DNA of 37,333 nt, taken from an uncultured Clostridia bacterium. Lineage in GTDB: Bacteria; Bacillota; Clostridia; UMGS1883. A program made the translations under genes and the position numbers. The notes below the pieces were generated by a model. It made no database searches. It had not been told where the DNA came from and worked only from the letters and a program-made list of their open reading frames with translations. Positions within the stretch are counted from its first letter, which is position 1. Every line of letters begins with the position of its first letter. The DNA is taken from NCBI GenBank assembly GCA_947630975.1, contig CANRJP010000015.1:1-37333 (forward strand). The letters are read 5' to 3'. Shown one piece after another: positions 9,156-17,256 of the stretch.

Positions 9156-10550
9156 ATGAAACGCACGACAGTAAAAGAGCTTTACCGGTCAAAAGACCTC
9201 GCTGACGGCCAGCGGGTTCGTGTGGCGGGCTGGGTGCGGAGCATCCGCCTGTCGGGGGCCTTCGGCTTCGTGTCCCTGAACGACGGCAGCTTTTTCGAGA
9301 GTCTTCAGGTGGTTATTGAGCGGAGCCGGTTGGAAAACTACGACGGGATAGCCGGCCAGAACGTGGGCGCGGCTCTGTGGTTCGAGGGCGAGATACGCCT
9401 TACCCCCGAAGCGGCCCAGCCCTTTGAGGTCAACGCCGACCTCGCCTGGGTGGAGGGCGCGTCCACGCCCGACTATCCCCTCCAGAAAAAGCGCCACAGC
9501 AACGAGTACCTGCGCACCATCGCCCATCTGCGGCCGAGGACAAATCTTTTCTCGGCGGTGTTCCGTGTCAGGAGCCTGTTGGCTTTCGCCATACACAAAT
9601 TTTTTAACGAGCGGGGCTTCGTCTATGTCCACACCCCCATCATTACCGCCAGCGACTGCGAGGGCGCGGGGGAGATGTTCCGCGTCACCACCCTTGACGT
9701 GAACGACCCGCCCCGCACCGAAAGCGGAGACGTGGACTGGTCGAAGGACTTTTTCGGCAAGGCCGCCAACCTTACCGTCAGCGGCCAGCTCAGCGGCGAG
9801 ACCCACGCCATGGCTCTGGGCTCCATTTACACCTTCGGGCCCACCTTTCGGGCGGAAAAGAGCAACACTCCCCGTCACGGGGCCGAGTTCTGGATGGTGG
9901 AGCCGGAGATGGCCTTCGCCGACCTTGAGGACGATATGGCTCTGGCGGAGGATATGCTGAAATATATCATAAAATACGTGCTTGACAACGCCCCCGAGGA
10001 GATGGCCTTCTTCAACAAATTCGTGGATAAGGGCCTGCTGGAGCGGCTGAACTTCGTCATAAGCTCCGACTTCGCCCGAGTGACCTACACCGAGGCCATC
10101 GAGCTGCTGAAAAACAGCGGCCAAAGGTTTGAATACCCCGTGGAGTGGGGCGTCGACCTCCAGACCGAGCACGAGCGCTGCCTGACGGAGAAGGTATTCG
10201 GCCGGCCGGTGTTCGTCACCGACTATCCCAGAGACATCAAGGCCTTCTATATGCGGCTCAACGGCGACGGAAGGACGGTGGCGGCCATGGACTGCCTTGT
10301 CCCCGGGGTTGGAGAGATAATCGGCGGCAGCCAGCGCGAGGAGCGGTTGGAGCTGCTCGCCGCCCGCATGAAAGAGCTGGGCCTGAAGGAGGAGGACTAT
10401 TGGTGGTATCTCGACCTGCGGCGCTACGGCAGCGCCCGGCACGCGGGCTTCGGTCTGGGCTTCGAGCGGGCCTTGATGTATATCACCGGCGTCCAGAATA
10501 TCCGCGACGTCCAGAGCTTCCCGAGAACCACCGGCAGCGCGGAGTTTTAG
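9156..10550 (+). CDS. asnS: Asparagine--tRNA ligase
   Basis: A 464-residue class IIb aminoacyl-tRNA synthetase charging tRNA-Asn. The N-terminal OB-fold anticodon-binding domain covers about residues 1-110 ([22 protein letters not shown]). Class II motif 2 is [21 protein letters not shown] and motif 3 is [15 protein letters not shown], ending in the AsnRS-typical [25 protein letters not shown] lies about 8 bases ahead of the ATG. The stop is followed by a fragment of the family IV repeat end. Confidence 0.97.
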   Translation: MKRTTVKELYRSKDLADGQRVRVAGWVRSIRLSGAFGFVSLNDGSFFESLQVVIERSRLENYDGIAGQNVGAALWFEGEIRLTPEAAQPFEVNADLAWVEGASTPDYPLQKKRHSNEYLRTIAHLRPRTNLFSAVFRVRSLLAFAIHKFFNERGFVYVHTPIITASDCEGAGEMFRVTTLDVNDPPRTESGDVDWSKDFFGKAANLTVSGQLSGETHAMALGSIYTFGPTFRAEKSNTPRHGAEFWMVEPEMAFADLEDDMALAEDMLKYIIKYVLDNAPEEMAFFNKFVDKGLLERLNFVISSDFARVTYTEAIELLKNSGQRFEYPVEWGVDLQTEHERCLTEKVFGRPVFVTDYPRDIKAFYMRLNGDGRTVAAMDCLVPGVGEIIGGSQREERLELLAARMKELGLKEEDYWWYLDLRRYGSARHAGFGLGFERALMYITGVQNIRDVQSFPRTTGSAEF

Positions 10551-10570
10551 GTAATTAGGAATTAGGAATA
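10551..10570 (+). repeat. Family IV repeat end (solo)
   Basis: AATTAGGAATTAGGAATA directly after the asnS stop matches the ends of the family IV elements at 29718-29996 and 30612-31097. No partner end is seen nearby, so it looks like a remnant. Confidence 0.5.
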
Positions 10571-10635
10571 GCTCTGTTCTTTCCCGATTTTTATTGTAAC
10601 TCATATTTCTGATTAAACAGAAAGGGGACATATAA

Positions 10636-11475
10636 ATGAATTTGTTAGTGATAATCGCCGTGGTGGCGGCTGTCGTTGCCCTGAACCACTTTGTGGGCGC
10701 GTGGGCGGGCTTTATCGCGGTGATCGTATTCATCGCCGCCTTTGCCGTGCTTCGCCGGGCCGACATACTGATGCTCCGGGGCAACGGAATTTACAACAAG
10801 GGCGACCGGAAAAAGGGCCTTGAGCTAATGGAAAAGGCTTATAACACCGGCAAGCTCAAGGGAACCATGGCCGTGTATTACAGCTACTGCCTGATACGTG
10901 AGAACATGAACGGTAAGGCCGTGGAGGTGCTGGACAAATATATCGCCGAGGGCAAGGGCACCAAGGCCGACATATGCCGGGCCAAGCACAACAAGGCCAT
11001 CGTCCTGTGGAAGGAGGGGCGGCTTGACGAGGCCTTTGATATTATGAAGGAGGCCCACGCCGAGCTCCCCGCCACCGACACCTACGGCACTCTCGGCCTG
11101 CTCTATCTGGACAAGGCCAAGGCAGACCCCTCCATGGCCGAGGAGGCCGAGAGCTTCCTGAAGGAAGCCTACGACTACAACGCCGACGACCGCTCCATTG
11201 CCGACAATATGGGCACATGGTATCTGGAGAGGGGTAGCCTCGACGAGGCGGCGGAGGTATACGCTACCCTGCTTAAGACCCCCCAGCCCAGTCCCACGCC
11301 CTACTACCGGTACGCCCTTGTTCTGGAAAAGAAGGGCGACTACGAGGACGCCGAGGATATGCTCAATAAGGCCCTGCGCTGCTCCTTCACCGGCGTGACG
11401 GTGATAAAGCGTGAGGACGTCACCTCGGCCCTTGAGCGGGTGGAGAACGAGTACGAAAGAGAGGCCGGGGAGTGA
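10636..11475 (+). CDS. Membrane-anchored tetratricopeptide repeat protein
   Basis: A 279-residue protein with two hydrophobic helices at the N-terminus (residues 2-18 and 22-38) and then TPR-like helical repeats to the C-terminus, for example GNGIYNKGDRKKGLELMEKA, the LKEAYDYNADD region and YRYALVLEKKGDYEDAEDML. TPR arrays mediate protein contacts; the partner cannot be told. AAAGGGGA precedes the ATG. The stop overlaps the GTG of the downstream DUF218 gene (GTGA), so the two are translationally coupled. Confidence 0.8.
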   Translation: MNLLVIIAVVAAVVALNHFVGAWAGFIAVIVFIAAFAVLRRADILMLRGNGIYNKGDRKKGLELMEKAYNTGKLKGTMAVYYSYCLIRENMNGKAVEVLDKYIAEGKGTKADICRAKHNKAIVLWKEGRLDEAFDIMKEAHAELPATDTYGTLGLLYLDKAKADPSMAEEAESFLKEAYDYNADDRSIADNMGTWYLERGSLDEAAEVYATLLKTPQPSPTPYYRYALVLEKKGDYEDAEDMLNKALRCSFTGVTVIKREDVTSALERVENEYEREAGE

Positions 11476-12206
11476 AGGCCGCCGTGACGGCCATTGGAGC
11501 GGTTCTGCTTCTGGACGGGCTGGCAGTGGCCGCCGTCAGCAACCTCAACCTTGGCGTGCTGCTTTCGCTGGCGCTGGGAGCGGCCGTGCTGGCCTACGGC
11601 ATATTTTTCCGCCGGGTGAACGGCGCCCGCGGGCCGATAAAATGGCTTCGGAACCTGTGCTTTTTCGGCCTTGGCTGCGTTCTGGCCCTTTCCGTCTTTC
11701 TGGCGGTTTACGGCGGCATTGACAGCGGGACGGGGGACGTCGACGCCGTAATCGTGCTGGGGGCGGCGGTTCACGGCGACGTGCCGTCAAAGACTCTGGC
11801 CCGACGGCTGGATCGGGCGTTGAAGTTCCACGCCGAAAATCCGGAGGCTCTTATCGTGGTCTCCGGAGGTCAGGGCGTTCAGGAGGACATTTCCGAGGCC
11901 GAAGCCATGCGCCGCTACCTTGCGGACAGGGGCGTGCCCGACAGTCTTATCGTTACGGAGGATCGCTCGGTCAACACCCGGGAAAACTTCCGTTTTTCAA
12001 AGAAAATCCTTGACGAAAGGCTGGGAGAGAATTATCGGACGGCCTACATAACCAGCGATTTCCACATTTACCGGGCGGGTCTCACGGCCAAAAACGAAGG
12101 GCTGGGCCGTCCGGCCCACTGTCACGCCAATACCGAGTGGTACACCCTGCCCCAAAACTATCTGCGGGAGTGCCTCGCCGTGGTAAAAACATGGATATTC
12201 GGTTAG
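11472..12206 (+). CDS. YdcF/SanA-type DUF218 membrane protein
   Basis: A 244-residue protein with two or three N-terminal membrane helices (residues 3-50 and 58-80), followed by a DUF218 domain: DAVIVLGAAV, SKTLARRLDRALKF, LIVVSGGQG, the EAEAMRRYL helix, the SVNTREN block and TSDFHIYRA. The DUF218 family includes ElyC and SanA, which act in envelope biogenesis; the enzymatic activity is unproven. The start is a GTG overlapping the TPR gene stop by 4 bases. Confidence 0.85.
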   Translation: MKAAVTAIGAVLLLDGLAVAAVSNLNLGVLLSLALGAAVLAYGIFFRRVNGARGPIKWLRNLCFFGLGCVLALSVFLAVYGGIDSGTGDVDAVIVLGAAVHGDVPSKTLARRLDRALKFHAENPEALIVVSGGQGVQEDISEAEAMRRYLADRGVPDSLIVTEDRSVNTRENFRFSKKILDERLGENYRTAYITSDFHIYRAGLTAKNEGLGRPAHCHANTEWYTLPQNYLRECLAVVKTWIFG

Positions 12207-12249
12207 GGCAAGGTTCCCATGCCGACGAAAATTTAGTACAATTTGACGG

Positions 12250-12278
12250 TTGAAATTTTTTTACAATCGTGATACAAT
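12250..12278 (+). promoter_or_regulatory. Promoter of the ACT/UPF0210 pair
   Basis: TTGAAA (12250-12255), 17-base spacer, TACAAT (12273-12278), ending about 30 bases before the ATG at 12310. Confidence 0.7.
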
Positions 12279-12309
12279 CAGCAAAACTGAACATACGGAG
12301 GAACTTAAC

Positions 12310-12579
12310 ATGAAAGCAGTCGTAACAGTCGTGGGCAAGGACCGCACCGGCATCATCGCCCGGGTAAGCGGCTACCTGTACGAGAACAGCGTGAATATTC
12401 TTGACATCAGCCAGACCATCATGCAGGACATCTTCACCATGATAATGCTGGTGGATTCCGCCGAAAGCGGCCTCGATCTCTCCTCGCTCCAGACCGGCTT
12501 GGCAAAGGTTGGCGAGGAGCTTGGCGTGTCCGTCTCCATTCAGCGGGAGGAGCTTTTCAATTCAATGCACCGCATTTGA
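12310..12579 (+). CDS. ACT domain protein (UPF0237 family)
   Basis: An 89-residue single ACT domain beginning VVTVVGKDRTGIIARVSG, the classic ACT ligand-binding start. ACT domains sense amino acids or other small metabolites, and this family is nearly always paired with the UPF0210 gene that follows. The start at 12310 has GGAGG 8 bases ahead. The frame continues upstream to 12250, but that overlaps the promoter. The stop is 13 bases before the next start. Confidence 0.92.
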   Translation: MKAVVTVVGKDRTGIIARVSGYLYENSVNILDISQTIMQDIFTMIMLVDSAESGLDLSSLQTGLAKVGEELGVSVSIQREELFNSMHRI

Positions 12580-12592
12580 GGGGGTATGACCT

Positions 12593-13951
12593 GTGCTTAA
12601 CGTAAATCCCGTCGAAATTATCGAAACCCTGAACATGATAAAGGACGAGCACCTCGACGTCCGCACCATAACAATGGGGATCTCCCTCTTTGACTGCGTC
12701 AGCGACGACTGGCACAGGGCCGTGGACAAGGTGTACGACAAAATAACCCGCCTGGCGGAAAATCTGGTCTCCACCGGCGAACAAATCGAGGCGGAGTTCG
12801 GCATACCCATTGTGAACAAGCGCATTTCCGTGACGCCCGTTTCACTCATCTGCGCCCCCTGCGGCCACAGTCTGGAGTTCGCCCGCGCTCTTGACCGGGC
12901 GGCAAAGGCCACGGGGGTCAACTTTCTCGGGGGCTACAGCGCCCTTGTGGCAAAGGGCTATTCCAACGCCGACCGGGAGTTCGTCGCCTCCATACCCGAG
13001 GCTCTGGCAACCACGGACTTCCTTTGCTCCAGCGTCAACGTTGCCACCACCAAGGCCGGCATAAATATGGACGCCGTGGCTCAGATGGGCAGGGTGATAA
13101 AGGACACCGCCGCCGCCACGGCGGACAGGGGCGGCTTCGGCTGCGCCAAGCTGGTGGTCTTTGCCAACGCGGTGGAGGACAATCCATTCATGGCCGGAGC
13201 CTTCCACGGCGCGGGCGAGCCGGAGTGCGCCATCAACGTGGGCGTCAGCGGCCCCGGCGTGGTGAAGTGCGCCCTCGAGCGGGTAAAGGGCCGACCCTTT
13301 GGCGTCGTGGCCGAGACCGTGAAAAAAACCGCTTTCAAGATAACCCGCGTGGGTCAGATGGTGGCCGAGGAGGCCAGCCGCCGCCTCGGCGTGCCCTTCG
13401 GCATAGTGGATCTTTCTCTGGCTCCCACCCCCGCCAGGGGGGACAGCGTGGCACATATCCTTGAGGAAATGGGCCTCGAACAGTGCGGAACCCACGGCAC
13501 CACCGCCGCTCTCGCTCTGCTGAACGACGCCGTCAAAAAGGGCGGCGTAATGGCCAGCAGCTATGTGGGGGGCCTCAGCGGCGCCTTTATTCCCGTCAGC
13601 GAGGACGCCGGAATGATAGCCGCCGCCGAAAGCGGCTGCCTTACCCTTGAAAAGCTGGAGGCCATGACCTGCGTGTGCAGCGTGGGTTTGGACATGATAG
13701 CCGTTCCCGGCGACACCTCCGCCGAGACCATAAGCGGCATAATCGCCGACGAGATGGCCATTGGCGTGGTGAATACAAAGACCACCGCCGTCCGCGTCAT
13801 TCCCGCCGCGGGCAAAAAGGTGGGGGACAGCGTGGAGTTCGGCGGCCTGTTGGGCACCGCCCCGGTGATGCCGGTCAACGGCGCAAGCTGCGCGGACTTT
13901 ATCGCCCGGGGCGGACGTATCCCCGCGCCCATACACAGCCTGAAAAACTGA
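12593..13951 (+). CDS. UPF0210 (PFL/DUF711) family protein
   Basis: A 452-residue protein of the UPF0210/DUF711 family, structurally related to glycyl-radical enzyme folds though lacking a proven reaction. The GTG start at 12593 is supported by GAGGGGG 7 bases ahead. Recognisable blocks include the N-terminal [13 protein letters not shown], the Gly-rich [15 protein letters not shown] and the C-terminal [24 protein letters not shown]. The ACT protein just upstream is its usual partner and probably regulates it. The stop is followed by a family I repeat. Confidence 0.92.
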   Translation: MLNVNPVEIIETLNMIKDEHLDVRTITMGISLFDCVSDDWHRAVDKVYDKITRLAENLVSTGEQIEAEFGIPIVNKRISVTPVSLICAPCGHSLEFARALDRAAKATGVNFLGGYSALVAKGYSNADREFVASIPEALATTDFLCSSVNVATTKAGINMDAVAQMGRVIKDTAAATADRGGFGCAKLVVFANAVEDNPFMAGAFHGAGEPECAINVGVSGPGVVKCALERVKGRPFGVVAETVKKTAFKITRVGQMVAEEASRRLGVPFGIVDLSLAPTPARGDSVAHILEEMGLEQCGTHGTTAALALLNDAVKKGGVMASSYVGGLSGAFIPVSEDAGMIAAAESGCLTLEKLEAMTCVCSVGLDMIAVPGDTSAETISGIIADEMAIGVVNTKTTAVRVIPAAGKKVGDSVEFGGLLGTAPVMPVNGASCADFIARGGRIPAPIHSLKN

Positions 13952-13959
13952 TATGGAAT

Positions 13960-14283
13960 GGGCCGTAAAAAAACTCACAATGTAATCTGGAGGCACGGGG
14001 GCCGGTCGAAAAAATCGTGCAGAAGGGACGAAAATCAGCTCTCGCAGGCGACAGGCGAAGCCTGCCGCCGAGAAAGCCCTCCCGACGGCGTACATAGGTA
14101 CGCCGAGGGTGATTTTCGTTCGTAGTTCAAGGGCTTAAAAATGAGAAAATTCGCTCGTAAGGGCGAATTTTCTACATTATGAAATTATTTTGCTTTTATT
14201 GACTGGTTATATAACACTCAAATTTGCCTTAAATTAAGTCATTCAGCCCTTGAACGTTCTGCGCAATTTTTTCACGGCCCCGT
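13960..14283. mobile_element. MITE-like element, family I, copy B
   Basis: About 324 bp between the convergent UPF0210 gene and the capA remnant, nearly identical to copy A over most of its length and in the same orientation. The left end is GGGCCGTAAAAAAA; the right end TTTTTTCACGGCCCCG stops one base before the capA stop codon. It contains the same nested stems, including the hairpin at 14144-14173. It encodes nothing. Confidence 0.82.
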
Positions 14284-14819
14284 TTACGCAGCTTCTTCCG
14301 GAGCCTCCTCCGACACGTTCACTATGCCGTCGAAGGTTTTTCTTATCCGTTCCACCGTAAGGCTTCCGCCGTACTTGGAATGGGTTCGGGCCAGCTCGTC
14401 ACTGTAGTCGTCCAGCATATAGACCGTATATTTCCCGCCGGAAACATGGGTAAAACAGGGCTCAAGGGAGTATTTTTCAATTCGGCAGCCGGATTCGTCC
14501 TTGACAAGGGTCACTCTTGCAACGCCGCCCAGCTCCTTCACCACCGAGTCCTGATTGGAGATGAAGTTCCCGAGGGAATAGAACACCACCGTCCGATAGC
14601 CGCTCTCTCCCACATAGTCCTCTACCGGCTGGACTACGTGGGGGTGGGCGCCGATTATCACGTCGACGCCGTTTTCGTTAAAAAATTTCAGCCAGTCCCG
14701 CTGGTACTCGTCGGGCTCGGTGTCGTACTCCGTGCCCCAGTGCGGGAACAGCACCACCATGTCGCTTTCGGCCTTGGCGCGGGCGATCTGTTCCGCGATG
14801 GCGGGCCGCGCCTCCGCGC
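14284..14819 (-). pseudogene. CapA-family protein, C-terminal remnant truncated by a MITE
   Basis: The C-terminal half of a poly-gamma-glutamate synthesis CapA-like metallophosphatase is readable from about EARPAIAEQIARAK to the stop: LFPHWGTEYD, DVIIGAHPHVVQP and VFYSLGNFIS are the conserved metal-site blocks. The N-terminal half (the usual GD-x-M segment) is missing. Homology stops exactly at the inverted-repeat element at 14820-14933, and nothing CapA-like is seen beyond it. The reading frame runs on through the element to 14994, so a hybrid protein could still be made but would lack half of the active site. Confidence 0.8.
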
Positions 14820-14933
14820 TAATACTAAACCCTATTAAAAGCGTCAACCGAGAGTGGAGGATTTTTTGTGCCAGACAAGGAAGAGACCGCAGGCAATACT
14901 GTAAATTGATGATTTTATTAGGGATTAGTATTA
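14820..14933. mobile_element. MITE-like element, family III, inserted in capA
   Basis: 114 bp bounded by 21-bp inverted repeats with two mismatches (14820-14840 starting TAATACTAAACCCT, and 14913-14933 ending AGGGATTAGTATTA). The same termini bound the 64-bp element at 33461-33524. A lone end occurs at about 8186-8196. No coding capacity. Confidence 0.75.
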
Positions 14934-15022
14934 AAGGCTCACCCCGCATTTTCCGCAGTCTGAGCAGCCGTTGCATATTAGCTTGCTGCCGCAACGCAGG
15001 CAGTTGTCACGGTAGTGGGGAA

Positions 15023-15178
15023 TTACAGCTCCTCGGGCGGGATGTTACGGCCGAATTGGTCCGTGAGCCGCCACTGTATTGGCCGCCCGCTGAAGTTTAC
15101 CCCGGACTTGTGGGCCATCTCGCTTTGAATTTGCTTGTTCGGCAAATAATAACGCTGGTCGTCCTTGATAAGCACCAT
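15023..15178 (-). CDS. Small hypothetical ORF (51 aa), possibly a gene remnant
   Basis: A 51-residue frame from ATG 15178 to TAA 15023, with protein-like composition (MVLIKDDQRYYLPNKQIQSE start). An in-frame stop lies upstream. No strong ribosome site is seen. Just after it, in another frame, is a Cys-rich stretch (CLRCG, CNGCSDCGKCG; about 14937-15015) resembling a zinc ribbon and ending at the family III element. I do not recognise either part. They may be fragments of one decayed gene cut by the element. Confidence 0.35.
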   Translation of the reverse strand: MVLIKDDQRYYLPNKQIQSEMAHKSGVNFSGRPIQWRLTDQFGRNIPPEEL

Positions 15179-15272
15179 ATCCAATTTCAGATTGTCAGCA
15201 CTAAAGGAAGATCTGTGTTCTCACAATTCATGCGCCGCAACTCCCAACTTTTCAGCATAATATTAGCTGCTG

Positions 15273-15647
15273 TTATTTTCGGTACATTTCATCAAGAGTT
15301 TTGCCGTCTTTATTTTTCCATTCGACCCATCCGTTGGTGCTTCCACCAAGTACAAACATTGCTGCCGAACTGGGAGAAGTGAACGGAACAGAAACATTCA
15401 GTATGTACTTGTCACCTTTAAGACCGATATCCCCGTTTTGAAGGGCTGTTTGCCGCTGCTTCTCAATTTTGTCGGAATGACACATGCGGCTCATATCAAT
15501 TTCAGAACCTTCAAGAACTTCAATTTTTTCACCATCATAAACACCAAGGGCATGAACTCCGTTGCGGGTGGTGTGCAATGTGTTGGCATCGTTTAAGGTT
15601 GTTTTGGAGTTTTCCATTGTATAGTTATTAACGCTATAACGTGCCAT
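15273..15647 (-). CDS. DUF4357 domain protein
   Basis: A 124-residue protein whose C-terminus (FVLGGSTNGWVEWKNKDGKTLDEMYRK) is the DUF4357 signature. That domain is often attached to nucleases or restriction-modification proteins. Here it is nearly stand-alone with a short N-terminal extension, so no catalytic site is visible. AAGGA lies 5 bases before the ATG. It is the second gene of a two-gene transcript, 10 bases after the 38-residue ORF at 15658-15774. Low GC relative to the core genes suggests acquisition. Confidence 0.7.
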   Translation of the reverse strand: MARYSVNNYTMENSKTTLNDANTLHTTRNGVHALGVYDGEKIEVLEGSEIDMSRMCHSDKIEKQRQTALQNGDIGLKGDKYILNVSVPFTSPSSAAMFVLGGSTNGWVEWKNKDGKTLDEMYRK

Positions 15648-15657
15648 ATATTATCCT

Positions 15658-15774
15658 TCACTTTAATTTATACTTCTTGCCTGCACCTCTGCCCACAATA
15701 TCAATTAGCCCATTTTCATTCATCCGGCGGGCAAGCTCCGCGGGGTCTGTAATTCCAAGCTTGTTTTTCAGCAC
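15658..15774 (-). CDS. 38-aa ORF resembling the ends of a Fic-type protein (probable internal-deletion remnant)
   Basis: GTG start at 15774 with GAGGTG 6 bases ahead and a good promoter further upstream. The N-terminal residues LKNKLGITDPAELAR look like the start of clostridial Fic/DOC-family proteins. The C-terminal NGLIDIVGRGAGKKYKLK looks like the winged-helix end of such proteins. The whole Fic core (HPFxxGNGR) is absent, so this is probably a Fic gene with an internal deletion, or a genuine small regulator. The Fic link is from memory of family sequences and needs a search. Confidence 0.45.
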   Translation of the reverse strand: MLKNKLGITDPAELARRMNENGLIDIVGRGAGKKYKLK

Positions 15775-15795
15775 GATAATCACCTCGATAAGAAT

Positions 15796-15824
15796 ATTAT
15801 ACATCAAAATTTATGTAAAATCAA
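15796..15824 (-). promoter_or_regulatory. Promoter of the 38-aa ORF / DUF4357 operon
   Basis: Minus strand TTGATT (15819-15824), 17-base spacer, TATAAT (15796-15801), about 20 bases before the GTG. It is divergent from the rpn promoter. Confidence 0.7.
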
Positions 15825-15950
15825 CTGATTGATAATTTTCACTTTAAATTTTTTGGGGGGTGAACAAATTATATAGAGTGTGTTTTCGTGAACACTTTTG
15901 CACTGATCTGCCGAGCAAGGTGTTCAAGCGTCTTTTGTCTGTAAATTGTG

Positions 15951-15979
15951 TTGACAATTTTATATTTTAGTGGTATACT
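15951..15979 (+). promoter_or_regulatory. Promoter of the rpn-like gene
   Basis: TTGACA (15951-15956), 17-base spacer, TATACT (15974-15979), followed by AGAGGGGAAG and the ATG at 16003. Confidence 0.8.
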
Positions 15980-16002
15980 GAAAATAGAGGGGAAGTGGTG
16001 CC

Positions 16003-16866
16003 ATGGCCGAGAGCATACTTGTGAAGCGCAACGTAAAGGACAGCGTGTTCACCAATCTGTTTCAGCATCCCAAATATGTGGCCCAGCTCTATGAGGCCCT
16101 GCATCCGGAGGTTGGAGCTGTTCCCGAGGAAAGAATAGAAATTGTCACGCTGAAAAATATCCTTACGGACAGCATCTATAACGACCTTGGCTTTACCGTG
16201 GATGGGCGGCTTGTTGTATTGGTAGAGGCTCAGAGCACATGGACAGTTAACATCATCATTCGCGGACTTATGTATCTGGTGCAGACTTATCAGGACTATA
16301 TCGAGAAAGAACAGCTAAACGTCTACGGAAGTTCGAAGCTGACCCTTCCCAAACCGGAGCTGTATGTTATTTACACCGGTGAGAAAAAAGTGGATGAAGG
16401 ATATATAACCCTTTCGGAGGAGTTCTTCGGCGGCGAACAGTCGGCCCTCGAGGTGAGGGTCGGTGTCATAACTGATGGTGAACAAGGGGATATTATCAAT
16501 CAATACGTGACCTTCACCAAAATCTACACTGAACAGCTTAAGAAGCATGGCCGCACCCGTGAGGCCATAGAGGAAACCATAAATATTTGCAAGGACGAAA
16601 ATGTGTTAAAGGAATATTTGTCGAGCCATGAAGGAGAGGTGCACGATATTATGTTTTCACTGTTTGACGATGAGCAAATTTTAAACGCTACACTTAGAGA
16701 CTATGAGAAAAAGGGCCGCGAAGAAGGTAAAGCCGAAGGTATTCTTAAAACCCTCAAGTCCATGATGAGCAGTCTGCACTTGACAGCCGAACAGGCCATT
16801 AACGCGGCCAATGTGCCTGAAAACGAGCGTAAAGCATATATGTCGAAGCTTCAGTCTGAAGCATAA
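16003..16866 (+). CDS. Rpn-family PD-(D/E)XK nuclease (recombination-promoting nuclease / putative transposase)
   Basis: A 287-residue Rpn-family protein. The nuclease core is in the N-terminal third: D61-LGFTV-D67-GRLVVLV-E75-A-Q77, the D...ExQ form of the PD-(D/E)XK site. A helical middle follows, then a charged region (EKKGREEGKAEG) and a C-terminal helical tail. In E. coli, Rpn proteins are DNA endonucleases tied to recombination and phage defence, and the full-length toxic form is antagonised by a short C-terminal product made from an internal start. Here codons 210-213 form AAGGAGAGGTG, placed 9 bases before in-frame ATG 16651 (Met217), a plausible internal start. Own promoter upstream; AT-richer than core genes. 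Confidence 0.85.
   Translation: MAESILVKRNVKDSVFTNLFQHPKYVAQLYEALHPEVGAVPEERIEIVTLKNILTDSIYNDLGFTVDGRLVVLVEAQSTWTVNIIIRGLMYLVQTYQDYIEKEQLNVYGSSKLTLPKPELYVIYTGEKKVDEGYITLSEEFFGGEQSALEVRVGVITDGEQGDIINQYVTFTKIYTEQLKKHGRTREAIEETINICKDENVLKEYLSSHEGEVHDIMFSLFDDEQILNATLRDYEKKGREEGKAEGILKTLKSMMSSLHLTAEQAINAANVPENERKAYMSKLQSEA
16651..16866 (+). CDS. Predicted internal in-frame product of the rpn gene (RpnS-like short form)
   Basis: In-frame ATG at 16651 preceded by AAGGAGAGGTG (16631-16641), which would yield a 71-residue protein equal to the C-terminus of the nuclease, without the catalytic core. The same Shine-Dalgarno and ATG are kept in the duplicated module at 16930-16952 despite many synonymous changes around them. 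By analogy with E. coli RpnS it could neutralise the full-length nuclease. Translation from this start is inferred. Confidence 0.5.
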   Translation: MFSLFDDEQILNATLRDYEKKGREEGKAEGILKTLKSMMSSLHLTAEQAINAANVPENERKAYMSKLQSEA

Positions 16867-16901
16867 CACTTCACTTCTTTAACATTTGTAAAGATGAAAA
16901 T

Positions 16902-17147
16902 GTGTTAAAAGAATATTTGTCAAGCCATGAAGGAGAGGTGCATGATATTATGTTCTCACTGTTTGATGATGAGCAGATTTTAAACGCCACACTTAGAGAC
17001 TATGAGAAAAAGGGCATAATTGAAACCACAAAAAAATTAGTGTTCCGCCTCCTCGGGAAGAACAAATCTGACGAGGACATAATGGACACGTTGGACATCT
17101 CCCGCGAGACATTGGCGCAGCTCAAGGCCGAATACGCAAAGGCATAA
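16902..17147 (+). CDS. Duplicated Rpn C-terminal module with a different tail (orphan short form)
   Basis: The region 16884-17014 repeats 16583-16713 of the nuclease gene with mostly third-base changes, covering ENVLKEYLSSHEGEV...LRDYEKKG. The tail then differs completely (GIIETTKKLVFRLLGKNKSDEDIM and on), but is also of a type seen at the ends of Rpn proteins. The open frame begins at GTG 16902. A better start is ATG 16950, with AAGGAGAGGTG 9 bases ahead, giving 65 residues. It may be the remains of a second rpn gene or a free-standing antitoxin for the upstream nuclease. A weak hairpin terminator follows. Confidence 0.6.
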   Translation: MLKEYLSSHEGEVHDIMFSLFDDEQILNATLRDYEKKGIIETTKKLVFRLLGKNKSDEDIMDTLDISRETLAQLKAEYAKA

Positions 17148-17202
17148 ACAAATACGGGTATGGATTTGGTCTAACGTAGTCCCGACCCATGCCCTTGTTT
17201 TA
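17146..17202 (+). terminator. Probable terminator after the Rpn module
   Basis: AAACAA-(ATAC)-GGGTATGG pairs with CCATGCCCTTGTTT with a small bulge, and is followed by TTAACG. Imperfect stem and short T run. Confidence 0.4.
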
Positions 17203-17256
17203 ACGGACGTAAAAACACCGTATAAATCACAATATTTATTGAAGAAAGTGGAATAG

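Noticed and set aside
9189-10784. 531-codon frame on the minus strand opposite asnS
   Set aside because: Mirror of the GC-rich asnS codons; His/Gly/Val-rich composition, no ribosome site. Similar antisense frames lie opposite the purL-SLH, UPF0210, gerAA, mutS2 and recN genes.
15641-15832. 63-codon plus-strand ORF
   Set aside because: Antisense to the 38-residue ORF, which has a promoter and ribosome site; no such signals on the plus strand.
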